From an uncultured Alphaproteobacteria bacterium (GTDB taxonomy: Bacteria; Pseudomonadota; Alphaproteobacteria; Rhodospirillales; Rhodospirillaceae): 59,637 bases of DNA. The stretch spans positions 1 through 59,637 of the forward strand of contig CACGTM010000004.1 in assembly GCA_902575965.1 (NCBI GenBank), in the 5' to 3' direction. Below, piece by piece: positions 1 through 8,040 of this stretch (position 1 is its first letter; every line of letters begins with the position of its first letter). The translations under genes were made by a program, and so were the position numbers. The notes under the pieces are model-generated. The model worked only from the letters and a program-made list of their open reading frames with translations. It was not told where the DNA came from and did not search any database.

Positions 1-228
1 GCAAGTAGTAATGGGCCATCCTCGTTACTATGCTTCTCTGAAGCTAAGTTTCTTTTATTTGATCTATTAAGAGCTGGAGCTATCAAGAAATCTTATTGGG
101 AGAGACATAATGGTTTTCCGGTAGGTGGAAATTATCCATGGTTAGGGCAAAACCAGAGGTTAGTTTGGGAAGACTCTTCCTTTGAAACCCTCAAAAAAGA
201 ATACTTAAAAGCTGCAAAGAATTTCTAG
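1..228 (+). CDS. C-terminal fragment of an unidentified protein
   Basis: An open frame runs from the first base of the window to a TAG at 226-228, giving 75 residues. The 5' part lies outside the window. The visible sequence contains GGNYPWLGQNQRLVWEDSS near the end and a short helical tail ending KAAKNF. It looks like real coding sequence (no low complexity, codon use like its neighbours) and lies head-to-tail with the methyltransferase that follows, so it probably belongs to the same accessory operon. I do not recognise the family and assign no function. Confidence 0.6.
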   Translation, partial: ASSNGPSSLLCFSEAKFLLFDLLRAGAIKKSYWERHNGFPVGGNYPWLGQNQRLVWEDSSFETLKKEYLKAAKNF

Positions 229-294
229 ATTTAACTAGTTTTTCCATACTATTTGCTTTACAAATTAATAAATTATTATTTCTCAAAAAAAACT

Positions 295-960
295 ATGATT
301 GAATATAATTTATTTAAGACTACAGCACATAGGTCCATTACAGAAAGAACAGATAAAGTAAAGAAAGCAGAGATATCAAAACTCGACTTCTCTGACTTTA
401 ATGATTACGGTTTTGATTATTTTGATAATGATAAGTTTGGTGTTGGATATGGGGGTTATTCATATGATGGACGTTATGAAAAATCTATTATTGAATTTAT
501 CAAACACTTTTCTTTACCTGAAAAATCAAAAATTTTAGAAGTTGGTTGTGCAAAAGGCTACATACTTTATGAATTTTACAAAAAAGGCTTTGATGTTTAC
601 GGTGTTGACGCAAGTTCATATGCCATAAAAAATTCACCAATTCAAATCAGAGAAAGGCTACAGTTGAATTTATCCTCATCCCTTTCTTTTGATGATAATA
701 CTTTTGACCTTGTTTTCTCAAAAGAAGTTCTACCACACCTAGATGAAAAAAATGCTATTAAACTAGCTCGTGAGTGTATCAGGGTTACAAAAGGATCTAA
801 TATTTTTTTCGAAATTCAATATGCGGATGATAACGAAGGTGCAAATTTAATGAAAAAATGGGATAATACTCATAAAACAATTAGGCCAAAAGAGTGGTGG
901 ATAAAACAGTTAGAGCAGATCAATTATCCTGGATCTTATCATTGTAAGAAATTATTTTAA
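295..960 (+). CDS. class I SAM-dependent methyltransferase
   Basis: A predicted protein of 221 residues with a Rossmann-type methyltransferase core. Motif I is ILEVGCAKGY at about residues 80-89, followed by the acidic end of beta-2 (VYGVDAS) and a post-motif NTFDLVFSKEVLPHL segment typical of Methyltransf_11/25 proteins. A TTG at 253 would extend it by 14 residues, but the ATG at 295 is the more natural start; neither has a strong ribosome-binding site. It lies 9 bases before the HAD gene in a plus-strand run of sugar-nucleotide genes, so the substrate may be a sugar or glycan. That is inferred from context only. Confidence 0.8.
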   Translation: MIEYNLFKTTAHRSITERTDKVKKAEISKLDFSDFNDYGFDYFDNDKFGVGYGGYSYDGRYEKSIIEFIKHFSLPEKSKILEVGCAKGYILYEFYKKGFDVYGVDASSYAIKNSPIQIRERLQLNLSSSLSFDDNTFDLVFSKEVLPHLDEKNAIKLARECIRVTKGSNIFFEIQYADDNEGANLMKKWDNTHKTIRPKEWWIKQLEQINYPGSYHCKKLF

Positions 961-969
961 TTTACTAAT

Positions 970-1734
970 ATGAATGTCAAGAAATATAAACTTAATTATC
1001 GACTTGCTATTTTTGATATGGATGGAGTTATCACAGAAACAAGAAAGACTCATGAAAAAGCTTGGAAAAAAAGCTTTGATGCATTCATAGAGCATTGGAA
1101 TACTGAAAATAATAAATTAATAGATAAGTTTATCCTGCCAGATGACTATGAGTCTTATGTAGATGGACGAACAAGGAAAAATGGTGTCATAACTTTTCTT
1201 AAATCTAGAAATATTCAATTACCCGAAGGAGAAAAAGATGACACAACTTTAGACACTGTAAACGGTATTTGTAACAGAAAAAATAAACTATTCCTTGAAA
1301 TCCTAAAGAATGAAGGTATAAAGCTTTTTGAAGACTCATTAAGGTTAATAAAAACATTAAAGAAAAATGATGTATTAATCGGACTTGCTACATCAAGTAA
1401 GAACTCGTCTCATATCCTAAGAAAACTTAAAATACATAATCTTTTTGATTTTATTCTTGACGGAAATGATATAGATAAACTTGGTCTCAACTCAAAACCT
1501 GAGTCAGATATATTTCTAAGAATTGCAGAATGTTTAAATATAAAATTTTCTAAATGCTTAGTCTTTGAAGACTCATATGAAGCTCTTCATATGGTTAATA
1601 AGCACAAGCCCTATAAAGCTATCGGTTTAGATAGAAGCGAAGGAATGATTATGAAAAAAAAATTTTCTCCCCTAAAAGTTTTTTCTAATCTTGATGATGC
1701 TGTGCTCTTAAAGAAAGAATTGAAGATATTATGA
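970..1734 (+). CDS. HAD superfamily phosphatase / beta-phosphoglucomutase-like hydrolase
   Basis: 254 residues. HAD motif I is IFDMDGV at residues 14-20, with Asp16 the expected nucleophile and Asp18 the general acid. Motif II is LATSSKN in the middle; motif III/IV is the Lys of SKPESDIF followed by CLVFEDSYEAL. A helical cap lies between motif I and II, as in subfamily IA enzymes such as beta-phosphoglucomutase. The 3' end overlaps the cytidylyltransferase gene by four bases (ATGA), so the two are translationally coupled. A plausible role is to remove or move a phosphate on the sugar that the next enzyme activates; the substrate is not shown by the sequence. Confidence 0.82.
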   Translation: MNVKKYKLNYRLAIFDMDGVITETRKTHEKAWKKSFDAFIEHWNTENNKLIDKFILPDDYESYVDGRTRKNGVITFLKSRNIQLPEGEKDDTTLDTVNGICNRKNKLFLEILKNEGIKLFEDSLRLIKTLKKNDVLIGLATSSKNSSHILRKLKIHNLFDFILDGNDIDKLGLNSKPESDIFLRIAECLNIKFSKCLVFEDSYEALHMVNKHKPYKAIGLDRSEGMIMKKKFSPLKVFSNLDDAVLLKKELKIL

Positions 1735-2252
1735 CAATTTTAAAAGATGTATCTATCTCACCTTCAAAACCTATTTCAAAAGAAAAATTGCTAGAGGTAA
1801 TTAGTAATTCAAAGAAAAAATCACAAGTAATTGGCTTATGTCATGGGTGCTTTGATATTTTCCATTTTGGACACTTGCGTCATCTTGAGTCTGCTGCATC
1901 ACAATGTGATATTTTGATTGTTTCTGTAACCGCGGATAGATTCGTTAATAAGGGGGAAGATAGGCCCATATTTAAGAGTGATCAGAGAGCTGAAGTCATT
2001 GCTGGATTGTCATGTGTAAGTTTTTCATTTATAAGCGAATACGCATCTGCAATTGAAGTTCTAGACCTTATAAGGCCGAACAAATTCTTTAAGGGACAAG
2101 AATATATGACTATGGAAAAAGGTACCAACCCTAACTTTAAGAATGAACAGATTTTTTCCCAAAAAAACTCCATAGAAATTTGCTTTACTCAAGAAGAAGT
2201 TTATTCATCGTCTTTAGCTCTAGAAAAACTAAAAGAGGGAAAGAATGATTAG
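1731..2252 (+). CDS. cytidylyltransferase-like nucleotidyltransferase (RfaE2/TagD type)
   Basis: 173 residues with the nucleotidyltransferase fold. It carries HGCFDIFHFGH near residues 38-48 (the HxGH-type nucleotide-binding signature, here HFGH), then DILIVSVTADRFVNKG, and a C-terminal RPNKFFKGQEY that parallels the RPDxxxKGxDY of the HldE/RfaE nucleotidyltransferase domain. It has no kinase domain, so it is the stand-alone form that couples a sugar phosphate or polyol phosphate to a nucleotide. It overlaps the HAD gene upstream and the epimerase gene downstream by several bases, so the three form a tight translational unit for making and converting a nucleotide sugar. Confidence 0.82.
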   Translation: MTILKDVSISPSKPISKEKLLEVISNSKKKSQVIGLCHGCFDIFHFGHLRHLESAASQCDILIVSVTADRFVNKGEDRPIFKSDQRAEVIAGLSCVSFSFISEYASAIEVLDLIRPNKFFKGQEYMTMEKGTNPNFKNEQIFSQKNSIEICFTQEEVYSSSLALEKLKEGKND

Positions 2253-3240
2253 CTCACCAATTTTTGTTCTCGGAAGTTCAGGTTTTGGAGGATCTAGCTT
2301 TGTTGCACACTGCATTAAAGAAGGCGTAGAGACATATGGGTTTAGCCGTTCTTCTCCACCCGATGAACAATTTTTACCTTACAAGTGGAATAAAAACCAA
2401 TCAAAATTTACTTTTGAACAAGTTGATATAAATAAAAACCTAGATATTTTCTTTTCCTCATGTGAAAAATTGAAACCCCGCATAGTGGTTAACTTTTCCT
2501 CCCAAAGTATGGTTGGTGAAAGCTGGAAAAATCCTGAACATTGGATGAGAACAAATATTGAAAGCACTACTACCTTAATAAAAGGATTGGCTCAATTTGA
2601 TTTTTTGGAAAAATATATACATTTTAGCACACCTGAAGTTTATGGTTCTACTGAAGGCTGGATTAAAGAAAGTTTTAACTTTAACCCAAGCACTCCCTAT
2701 GCTGTTTCTCGCGCTGCTGGAGATATGATCGCTAAGCTATGGTACGAAAACTTCAACTTTCCAGTAATTTTCACAAGAGCAGCAAATATCTATGGTGAAG
2801 GACAACAGCTATATCGAATTATTCCTAAAACAATACTATTTGCATTAACTGGCAGAAAGATTCCTCTTCATGGTGGAGGCCTCTCAAGTAGAGCGTTTAT
2901 CCATATGGAAGACGTTTCTTCAGCAATCTTCAAAATCATTAACAAAGGTGAAGTGGGAAACACGTATCACATATCTCCAAAGGAATGTATTACAATAAAA
3001 GAACTCGTTAAAATGATTGGTGATTTACTACAAATCAAATATGAAGATTTGTATGAGGTCAGCAAGGATAGGGTTGGTAAGGATCAATTTTATTTATTAG
3101 ACTCTGAATATATTATTGATAAACTTGGCTGGAGCCCAAGTGTAACGCTTGAAAGTGGAATTGAAAGAGTATTAGATTGGATAAAAAGTGATATAAATTA
3201 TTTTTCTAAGATTAACACCAACTATATTCATAAAGAATAA
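2245..3240 (+). CDS. NAD-dependent epimerase/dehydratase (extended SDR)
   Basis: 331 residues. The N-terminal Rossmann motif GSSGFGGSSF (residues 10-19) fits GxxGxxG. Further on are FSTPEVYGS (about 127-135, the 4,6-dehydratase/epimerase STxEVYG block) and PYAVSRAAGD (151-160). The usual YxxxK pair reads Tyr152...Arg156, codon CGC at 2710-2712, which is unusual for an active member. A later RAFIHMEDVSSAI block is typical of sugar-nucleotide epimerases. The start overlaps the cytidylyltransferase by eight bases. By context it should modify the NDP-sugar made upstream, as a 4,6-dehydratase or epimerase. The Arg substitution leaves open an altered reaction. Confidence 0.85.
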   Translation: MISSPIFVLGSSGFGGSSFVAHCIKEGVETYGFSRSSPPDEQFLPYKWNKNQSKFTFEQVDINKNLDIFFSSCEKLKPRIVVNFSSQSMVGESWKNPEHWMRTNIESTTTLIKGLAQFDFLEKYIHFSTPEVYGSTEGWIKESFNFNPSTPYAVSRAAGDMIAKLWYENFNFPVIFTRAANIYGEGQQLYRIIPKTILFALTGRKIPLHGGGLSSRAFIHMEDVSSAIFKIINKGEVGNTYHISPKECITIKELVKMIGDLLQIKYEDLYEVSKDRVGKDQFYLLDSEYIIDKLGWSPSVTLESGIERVLDWIKSDINYFSKINTNYIHKE

Positions 3241-3319
3241 TACATGTTTAAATTAACTATCATTATTTTAGAAAATATTTTTTATAGTATTATTGTTATC
3301 AAAAGAGAAAGCTAAATAA

Positions 3320-4078
3320 TTGGAAAAATACTTTAAAATCTTCAAATACCATGGTGGAGGCATTAGAGGACTAAAAAGAGTCTGGGATACCATTACGGAG
3401 GTTGACCTTTTTGATTTTTACCGCCGGGGTGTAGAAACCAGTAAAATTAAAACAAATAATTATGCAAATGACCAATATATGTTTTATGCACCTGTATATT
3501 CATCTGTATCAAAAGAAATGTTGAGATTAAGCTTCGACTACTATACCTCTGCCGTAAGATATACAAATTACCAGAGGAAAACTATCTTCATTGACCTTGG
3601 GTGTGGTGCAGGAAAAACTATTATTCAAGCTGGAGAAATGTCACACTTTGACTTCTGTGGAGGTGTAGAGGTAGATAAAGAACTTGTTTCATTGTCTCTC
3701 AAAAACTACAAAGCAGCATTTGGAGAAGAAATTAAGAAAAATACTATTAATGAATCAAAGGGTTTTGTTTTTCATGGAGAAGTTGAAACAGATAATTGGA
3801 CCATCTTCTTAGAGAAATTAATAAATGAAAAAAAACTAAACAAAGATGATATCACTCTTTTTATTTTTAACAAAAATTCGTACGGAGAGGATATACTCAG
3901 AGAATCATTGGATATCTCAAGTAAATACTTCTCATCTATCTTTTACTTATACCAAAACCCAATACATGAGCATGTGTTGAAAGAGATGGGATTTAAGTGT
4001 TTTTTAAGGGATTCTCTTGAAAGCACAGCTCACAAGAACTTTAAATATAAATGCTACTTCAGACACAAAATTACATGA
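3320..4078 (+). CDS. SAM-dependent methyltransferase-like protein
   Basis: 252 residues from a TTG start at 3320; no ATG or GTG lies upstream in frame and a purine-rich AAAGAGAAAG precedes it. The SAM-binding motif is IFIDLGCGAGKTII at about residues 90-103, followed by FCGGVEVDKELV, the beta-2 acidic end. The N-terminal 60 residues (YHGGGIRGLKRVW and on) resemble the leader of other bacterial methyltransferases of the surface-sugar type, from memory and not searched. It is the last plus-strand gene before the convergent carbamoyltransferase group. The target is unknown. Confidence 0.72.
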   Translation: MEKYFKIFKYHGGGIRGLKRVWDTITEVDLFDFYRRGVETSKIKTNNYANDQYMFYAPVYSSVSKEMLRLSFDYYTSAVRYTNYQRKTIFIDLGCGAGKTIIQAGEMSHFDFCGGVEVDKELVSLSLKNYKAAFGEEIKKNTINESKGFVFHGEVETDNWTIFLEKLINEKKLNKDDITLFIFNKNSYGEDILRESLDISSKYFSSIFYLYQNPIHEHVLKEMGFKCFLRDSLESTAHKNFKYKCYFRHKIT

Positions 4079-4156
4079 ACCTTAATGTTGTATTTAAATT
4101 TGAATTTAAAATTTATTGCCTTGATAAAATTTAATTTATCTGATGATCTCTAAGAT

Positions 4157-4927
4157 TCATCTAAGCCCTTGTCGTTTATACTTTGTTTGGACTGGCCAAG
4201 AAGGATAGTTATCTGAAGTTTTCTCAGCTACCACCTGAATAGAAAACTCACTTACATACTTTCCATCATTTGGCAAACTAAACCTTTTGGTGTTTGGCAA
4301 TTCAAAAGACTGTATGCTCACAGTAGCATTATCTTTATCCTCTCTATTTTCGACATTTCTCTCTATAGCATATATTGGTGTAACGAGCTTGTGGCCATTA
4401 TCAATATAAAAATCACTATAAAAAGTTGGATTTAAATTATAAAATCCATGATTTAACATAACAAGTGGATTTGAATGATATATGTGGCCGCCAATTTTAA
4501 GCATTGACAAAATATTGACCATTGCTTGAGGAATATTAAAACAATGCTCAACAGTTCCTCCGTCAAAAATAATATCAAAAATCCCTTCCAAGCTTTTTTG
4601 AATGGGATTGTTTAAGTCAACAATAATTTCAACGCCCCTAATTTGTGCGATATCTAAAATTATCAACTCAATTCCTATAGTTCTAAAAAATTGGGAAGTT
4701 TCATATACACCCGGTAAAATATTTTCGTAAGCATGCCATCTTAATATTTTTTCGGAATCAGGCCTAAAACTTAAGTCATTGATAATGTCTGGTCCAAATA
4801 AATCTGAAATAGATTTTTTGCTACATAACAAATCAGGGTAACCAAGCGATGCCATCTTTACTGGCCCCTGCCCTTTAAGAGATTTAATTTTTTTAAGAAC
4901 ATCAAGATGAATATCTAAAATTGCCAA
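4157..4927 (-). CDS. methyltransferase-like protein, paralog A
   Basis: 256 residues. It is a clear paralog of the protein at 6701-7456, similar along its whole length. Both share the SLGYPD-LC block near residue 27, FDI-DGGT-EHCFNI in the middle, NHGFYN-NPTFY-DFY and a near-identical tail around WPVQTKYK. The DGGTVEHCFNIPQA segment with the following LKIGGHIYHSNP resembles the beta-4/beta-5 region of class I methyltransferases, but motif I is not standard. It sits 19 bases downstream of the carbamoyltransferase gene in the same direction, so the two are probably co-transcribed. Function is inferred only as far as modification of a small molecule or glycan. Confidence 0.65.
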   Translation of the reverse strand: MAILDIHLDVLKKIKSLKGQGPVKMASLGYPDLLCSKKSISDLFGPDIINDLSFRPDSEKILRWHAYENILPGVYETSQFFRTIGIELIILDIAQIRGVEIIVDLNNPIQKSLEGIFDIIFDGGTVEHCFNIPQAMVNILSMLKIGGHIYHSNPLVMLNHGFYNLNPTFYSDFYIDNGHKLVTPIYAIERNVENREDKDNATVSIQSFELPNTKRFSLPNDGKYVSEFSIQVVAEKTSDNYPSWPVQTKYKRQGLR

Positions 4928-4946
4928 TGAGTTTCTCCGAAAAAAA

Positions 4947-6572
4947 TTACTTCTCTAAACATAATTCTTCAATCTGTAGATATTTTACATAATCAGATGA
5001 ATTAATAAAAGTTTTTACAGCGTCAAGCGGAGTTTCCACCAGTGGCTCTTTAATATTAAATGATGTATTAAGAATTGCAGGAATACCGGTTTTTTCATAT
5101 GTCTTTACAAGAAGTTCAAAAAGATCTTCACACCCATTACTGTCTATAAATTGAGGCCTAGTGGTATTATCAGCGTGTAGGACCCCCGCTAATCTCTCAC
5201 GCCATTCTTTTTTAACCACTGTAGATGTATTCATATAATATGAATTGTTTACAATTTGTTCAAAGAGCGCTTCCGCTTTGTCTGCTAAAACAATAGGAGC
5301 GAATGGTCTGTACCATTCTCTTTTCTTTATACCATTCATTATCATTCTTAATTTTGGAATATCTGGACGTGCAATGTAAGAGCGGTGACCTAGTGCCCTA
5401 GGACCTGACTCGGACCTACCAACAAACCTTGCAATTACATTACCTTCTGCCAATAAAGTAGATATATCGTCATTATTAACTTTTCTAACTTTAATATTTT
5501 TAGAAATACTTTTTGCATATTTAATTGCTTCATCAATATCTGCATCAACATACTTTATACCATTGTATGGTGAGAAATAGCGTGGCTCATACTTATTATT
5601 AAGAATATAATAATGATAGGCTAGTGCTGCGCCCAAAGCTAAACCTGAGTCATTTGGGTTGGGGGGGACGTGAATATTTTTGGCTCCTGAGTTAATCATT
5701 GCCCTACTATTAGAAATACAATTTAAGGCCAGCCCCCCTCCAAAACATATATTTTTTGAACCGGTTCTCACAGCCTGAGCAAACCAGCCTGTGAATACAT
5801 CATCAGTTAATGATTGAAGAGCGAAAGCGAGATTAGCGTCTCCTTTTTCTTTTGGATCAAGCATTCTAACTGGTTTTCCATCTTTTTTCTCAACACCATA
5901 ATTGATAGAATATTGAGGAAATGAGGAATTTGAATACCTAATAAGTTGTGCCAATAGCTCATTCTTTAATATCGAATCATTTTCGCCATATGCACTCATT
6001 GCCATTAAAGTACCAGGCTTCTTTATACCATAATAAAGACAAATCCTGTCCCACCAGTAACCAAGACAAGCTCCCCATTTATGGTAACCACTTTCTAAAA
6101 AGCCATCTCGGGCAACATATACCGAATGATTAGAACCCCATCCCCCTCCATCACCTGTGATTATAGTTGCATCAGAAAATGGTGATGTAAAAAAAGCACA
6201 TGCAGCATGAGCTAGGTGATGATGTATAGCCCATATTGGTAATTTTTTTCCTAGAAATATTCCCGACCCCTGATGAAATGGCTTGGCAAATAATCTGCTC
6301 GTATCGTAATGCGGTATCCCCTCCACAGAATGTACCATATCAGTATAGAGCTCTCGCGGGAAAGTTTTTGGGTCAATAATAAGTACATCTATATCATCAA
6401 TAGTAATATTTGTTTCTTCGAAAGCTTTTTGAAGGAAATCTTGCGTGAATCCACCATCTTCTTTTTTTCTTGTAAATCTCTCTTTTTCAAGATTTATTAG
6501 GAGCTCTCCATCCTGAAGTATACAAAGATTACCGTCGTGTGGGCCAGCGTAGATTGATAAAATCGTTGTCAT
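4947..6572 (-). CDS. carbamoyltransferase, NodU/CmcH family
   Basis: 541 residues, the usual length for this family. The N-terminal part has the Kae1-like fold with HHHLAHAACAFF (metal-binding His residues near residue 110) and ITGDGGGWGS. The C-terminal part has ICFGGGLALNC and the carbamoyl-phosphate/ATP region RSESGPRALGHRS. The family transfers the carbamoyl group of carbamoyl phosphate, via carbamoyl-adenylate, to a hydroxyl of a sugar, lipo-oligosaccharide or antibiotic (NodU, CmcH, TobZ). It is flanked on both sides by paralogous methyltransferase-like genes on the same strand, which suggests joint decoration of one product. The acceptor cannot be read from the sequence. Confidence 0.92.
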   Translation of the reverse strand: MTTILSIYAGPHDGNLCILQDGELLINLEKERFTRKKEDGGFTQDFLQKAFEETNITIDDIDVLIIDPKTFPRELYTDMVHSVEGIPHYDTSRLFAKPFHQGSGIFLGKKLPIWAIHHHLAHAACAFFTSPFSDATIITGDGGGWGSNHSVYVARDGFLESGYHKWGACLGYWWDRICLYYGIKKPGTLMAMSAYGENDSILKNELLAQLIRYSNSSFPQYSINYGVEKKDGKPVRMLDPKEKGDANLAFALQSLTDDVFTGWFAQAVRTGSKNICFGGGLALNCISNSRAMINSGAKNIHVPPNPNDSGLALGAALAYHYYILNNKYEPRYFSPYNGIKYVDADIDEAIKYAKSISKNIKVRKVNNDDISTLLAEGNVIARFVGRSESGPRALGHRSYIARPDIPKLRMIMNGIKKREWYRPFAPIVLADKAEALFEQIVNNSYYMNTSTVVKKEWRERLAGVLHADNTTRPQFIDSNGCEDLFELLVKTYEKTGIPAILNTSFNIKEPLVETPLDAVKTFINSSDYVKYLQIEELCLEK

Positions 6573-6700
6573 AAAATTTCAAACTAGTTTATAAAATAGT
6601 AAAAACTTTTTTAAAATTATCATAGTGCAGGAATATATTAAATTGATTAATAATTATAATTTGTATTTTTAAAAAATATTTTTTACTGAAAAAAGATTCT

Positions 6701-7456
6701 TTAACCTATGAATGATTTGTATTTTGTCTGAACAGGCCATAAAGGAGTTTTATCTGAAGTCTTCTCGATTACAACTTGTATTGATGTATTATTAGCTTCC
6801 TTAAGTTCTTTTCTCTCAGTATATGGCAAATCAAATTTTATATCATCTACTCTCGGATTATCCTTATCATTAATATGCTCGAAATTCTGTTTTAATCCAA
6901 AAATTGGAGAAACGAGTTTATGGCCATTATCTAGATAAAAATCATTATAAAAGGTTGGATTTATATTATAGAATCCATGATTTAAAATAAATAAAGGGTT
7001 TGCATGATATATAAATCCACCTACTTTTGCCATAGATAGAAAATTTACTATAGCCTGTGCAATGTTAAAGCAATGTTCAAGTGTGCCTCCATCATAGACT
7101 ATATCAAATTGATTCTGGAGGTCTTTACTTATAGGGTAATTAAAATCAGCTATAACTTCACCGCCCCTAAGCTCTTTTAGGTCTAAAACTGTTAACTCAA
7201 CACCCATCTGATCAAACAATTCATAACTTTCATAGAGACCATTTAGGATATTAGCATAACCATGATATTTTAAAATTTGATCAGAATCTTTTCGATATCT
7301 TATACCTTTTGTTGTATCCGGACCAAAAAGTCTTTCAATATATTCAGAACTGCATAGAATATCAGGATAACCAAGCGATACGATTTTTAAAGGACGTTCT
7401 TTCTTAAAATCTATTAACTGTTTAAGTATATCCATCGTTACATTAATAATTGCCAT
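6701..7456 (-). CDS. methyltransferase-like protein, paralog B
   Basis: 251 residues from the ATG at 7456, the start that aligns with its paralog at 4157-4927 (both begin MAI). The frame stays open upstream to 7633, but that stretch runs straight through the tRNA-Ser gene and is not coding. Shared blocks include SLGYPDILC, DGGTLEHCFNIAQA, NHGFYNINPTFY and WPVQTKYK at the end. By eye about half of the residues are identical to the paralog, so this is an old duplication rather than a recent copy. A TCTGGA sequence lies upstream of the start. It is probably the first gene of the minus-strand carbamoyltransferase group. Confidence 0.68.
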   Translation of the reverse strand: MAIINVTMDILKQLIDFKKERPLKIVSLGYPDILCSSEYIERLFGPDTTKGIRYRKDSDQILKYHGYANILNGLYESYELFDQMGVELTVLDLKELRGGEVIADFNYPISKDLQNQFDIVYDGGTLEHCFNIAQAIVNFLSMAKVGGFIYHANPLFILNHGFYNINPTFYNDFYLDNGHKLVSPIFGLKQNFEHINDKDNPRVDDIKFDLPYTERKELKEANNTSIQVVIEKTSDKTPLWPVQTKYKSFIG

Positions 7457-7503
7457 AAAAATATTTCCAGAAAATAAAACCTTAACTAAAATCATAAATT
7501 TGT

Positions 7504-7593
7504 TGGCGGAGAGAGAGGGATTCGAACCCTCGATACGGTTTCCCGCATACACACTTTCCAGGCGTGCGCCTTCAACCACTCGGCCACCTCTCC
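7504..7593 (-). tRNA. tRNA-Ser (anticodon GGA)
   Basis: A 90-base class II tRNA that includes an encoded CCA. The acceptor strand GGAGAGG pairs with TCTCTCC, ending in one G-U pair. The D arm starts GGCCGAGTGG, the anticodon loop reads CTGGAAA (anticodon GGA, reading UCC/UCU), there is a long variable arm, and the T loop is GGTTCGAATCC. These features identify a serine tRNA. The 3' end points toward the accessory genes at 1-7456, a common arrangement at genomic islands. Confidence 0.96.
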
Positions 7594-7606
7594 ATAAAAA
7601 AAACAC

Positions 7607-7633
7607 GAGATAGCAATATATATTCAGTGTCAA
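7607..7633 (-). promoter_or_regulatory. candidate promoter of tRNA-Ser
   Basis: Read on the minus strand, a perfect TTGACA (-35) at 7633-7628 is followed after 15 bases by TATCTC (-10-like) at 7612-7607. This places a start about 8-14 bases before the mature tRNA 5' end at 7593. The spacer is two bases shorter than ideal and the -10 matches only in part, so this is a reasonable but unproven call. Confidence 0.4.
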
Positions 7634-7737
7634 GAGAATCTTTGAATTTACCTGTGGATATTTATAAAAAACCTGTTATATTAAGATCTTAATAAACAAA
7701 TTTAAAATAAAATAATAAGTTTCAGGGTATAGTTTAA

Positions 7738-8040
7738 ATGATTATTGGACGTTTTTTCGGCTGGATTTTCCTTGCCGTTACAATTGTGTTGTTATCAGGG
7801 GATGTAGTAATGGCTCTTGGGTCAGCTAACTACAATGGTCTAGCAACAGCAGATTTATGGACATTTTTATGGGGAAAAAACCCAATAAACGTTACAAATC
7901 AATTAAATGCTTACATTAGTAATCTTGTCAATATTGTTTTGCTGATGCCAGCATGGACAGTCCTCGGGCCAGTTAGCATATTACTTTTATATATTTGCAG
8001 ACCTAAGAAAACAATGCAGAGAACTCTTATTATAAATTAG
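7738..8040 (+). CDS. small membrane protein of unknown function
   Basis: 100 residues. The N-terminus [19 protein letters not shown] is a first membrane segment (about residues 4-26), and a second runs over [21 protein letters not shown] (about 65-86), followed by a basic CRPKK end. The pattern GRFFGW...PAW-VLG...basic tail matches, from memory, a conserved small membrane protein found near lepA or in similar places in other Alphaproteobacteria; no function is known to me. An AGGG sequence lies about 12 bases before the ATG. It is convergent with lepA and overlaps its stop by four bases. Confidence 0.7.
   Translation: MIIGRFFGWIFLAVTIVLLSGDVVMALGSANYNGLATADLWTFLWGKNPINVTNQLNAYISNLVNIVLLMPAWTVLGPVSILLLYICRPKKTMQRTLIIN

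Noticed and set aside
4090..4115. Inverted repeat of the type TTTAAATT-TG-AATTTAAA between convergent genes
   Set aside because: Pure A/T stem without a following T run; too weak to call a terminator in DNA of this composition.
7457..7633. 59-codon N-terminal extension of the methyltransferase-like protein at 6701-7456
   Set aside because: It runs through the tRNA-Ser gene on the same strand, and the paralog starts at the equivalent of the ATG at 7456.
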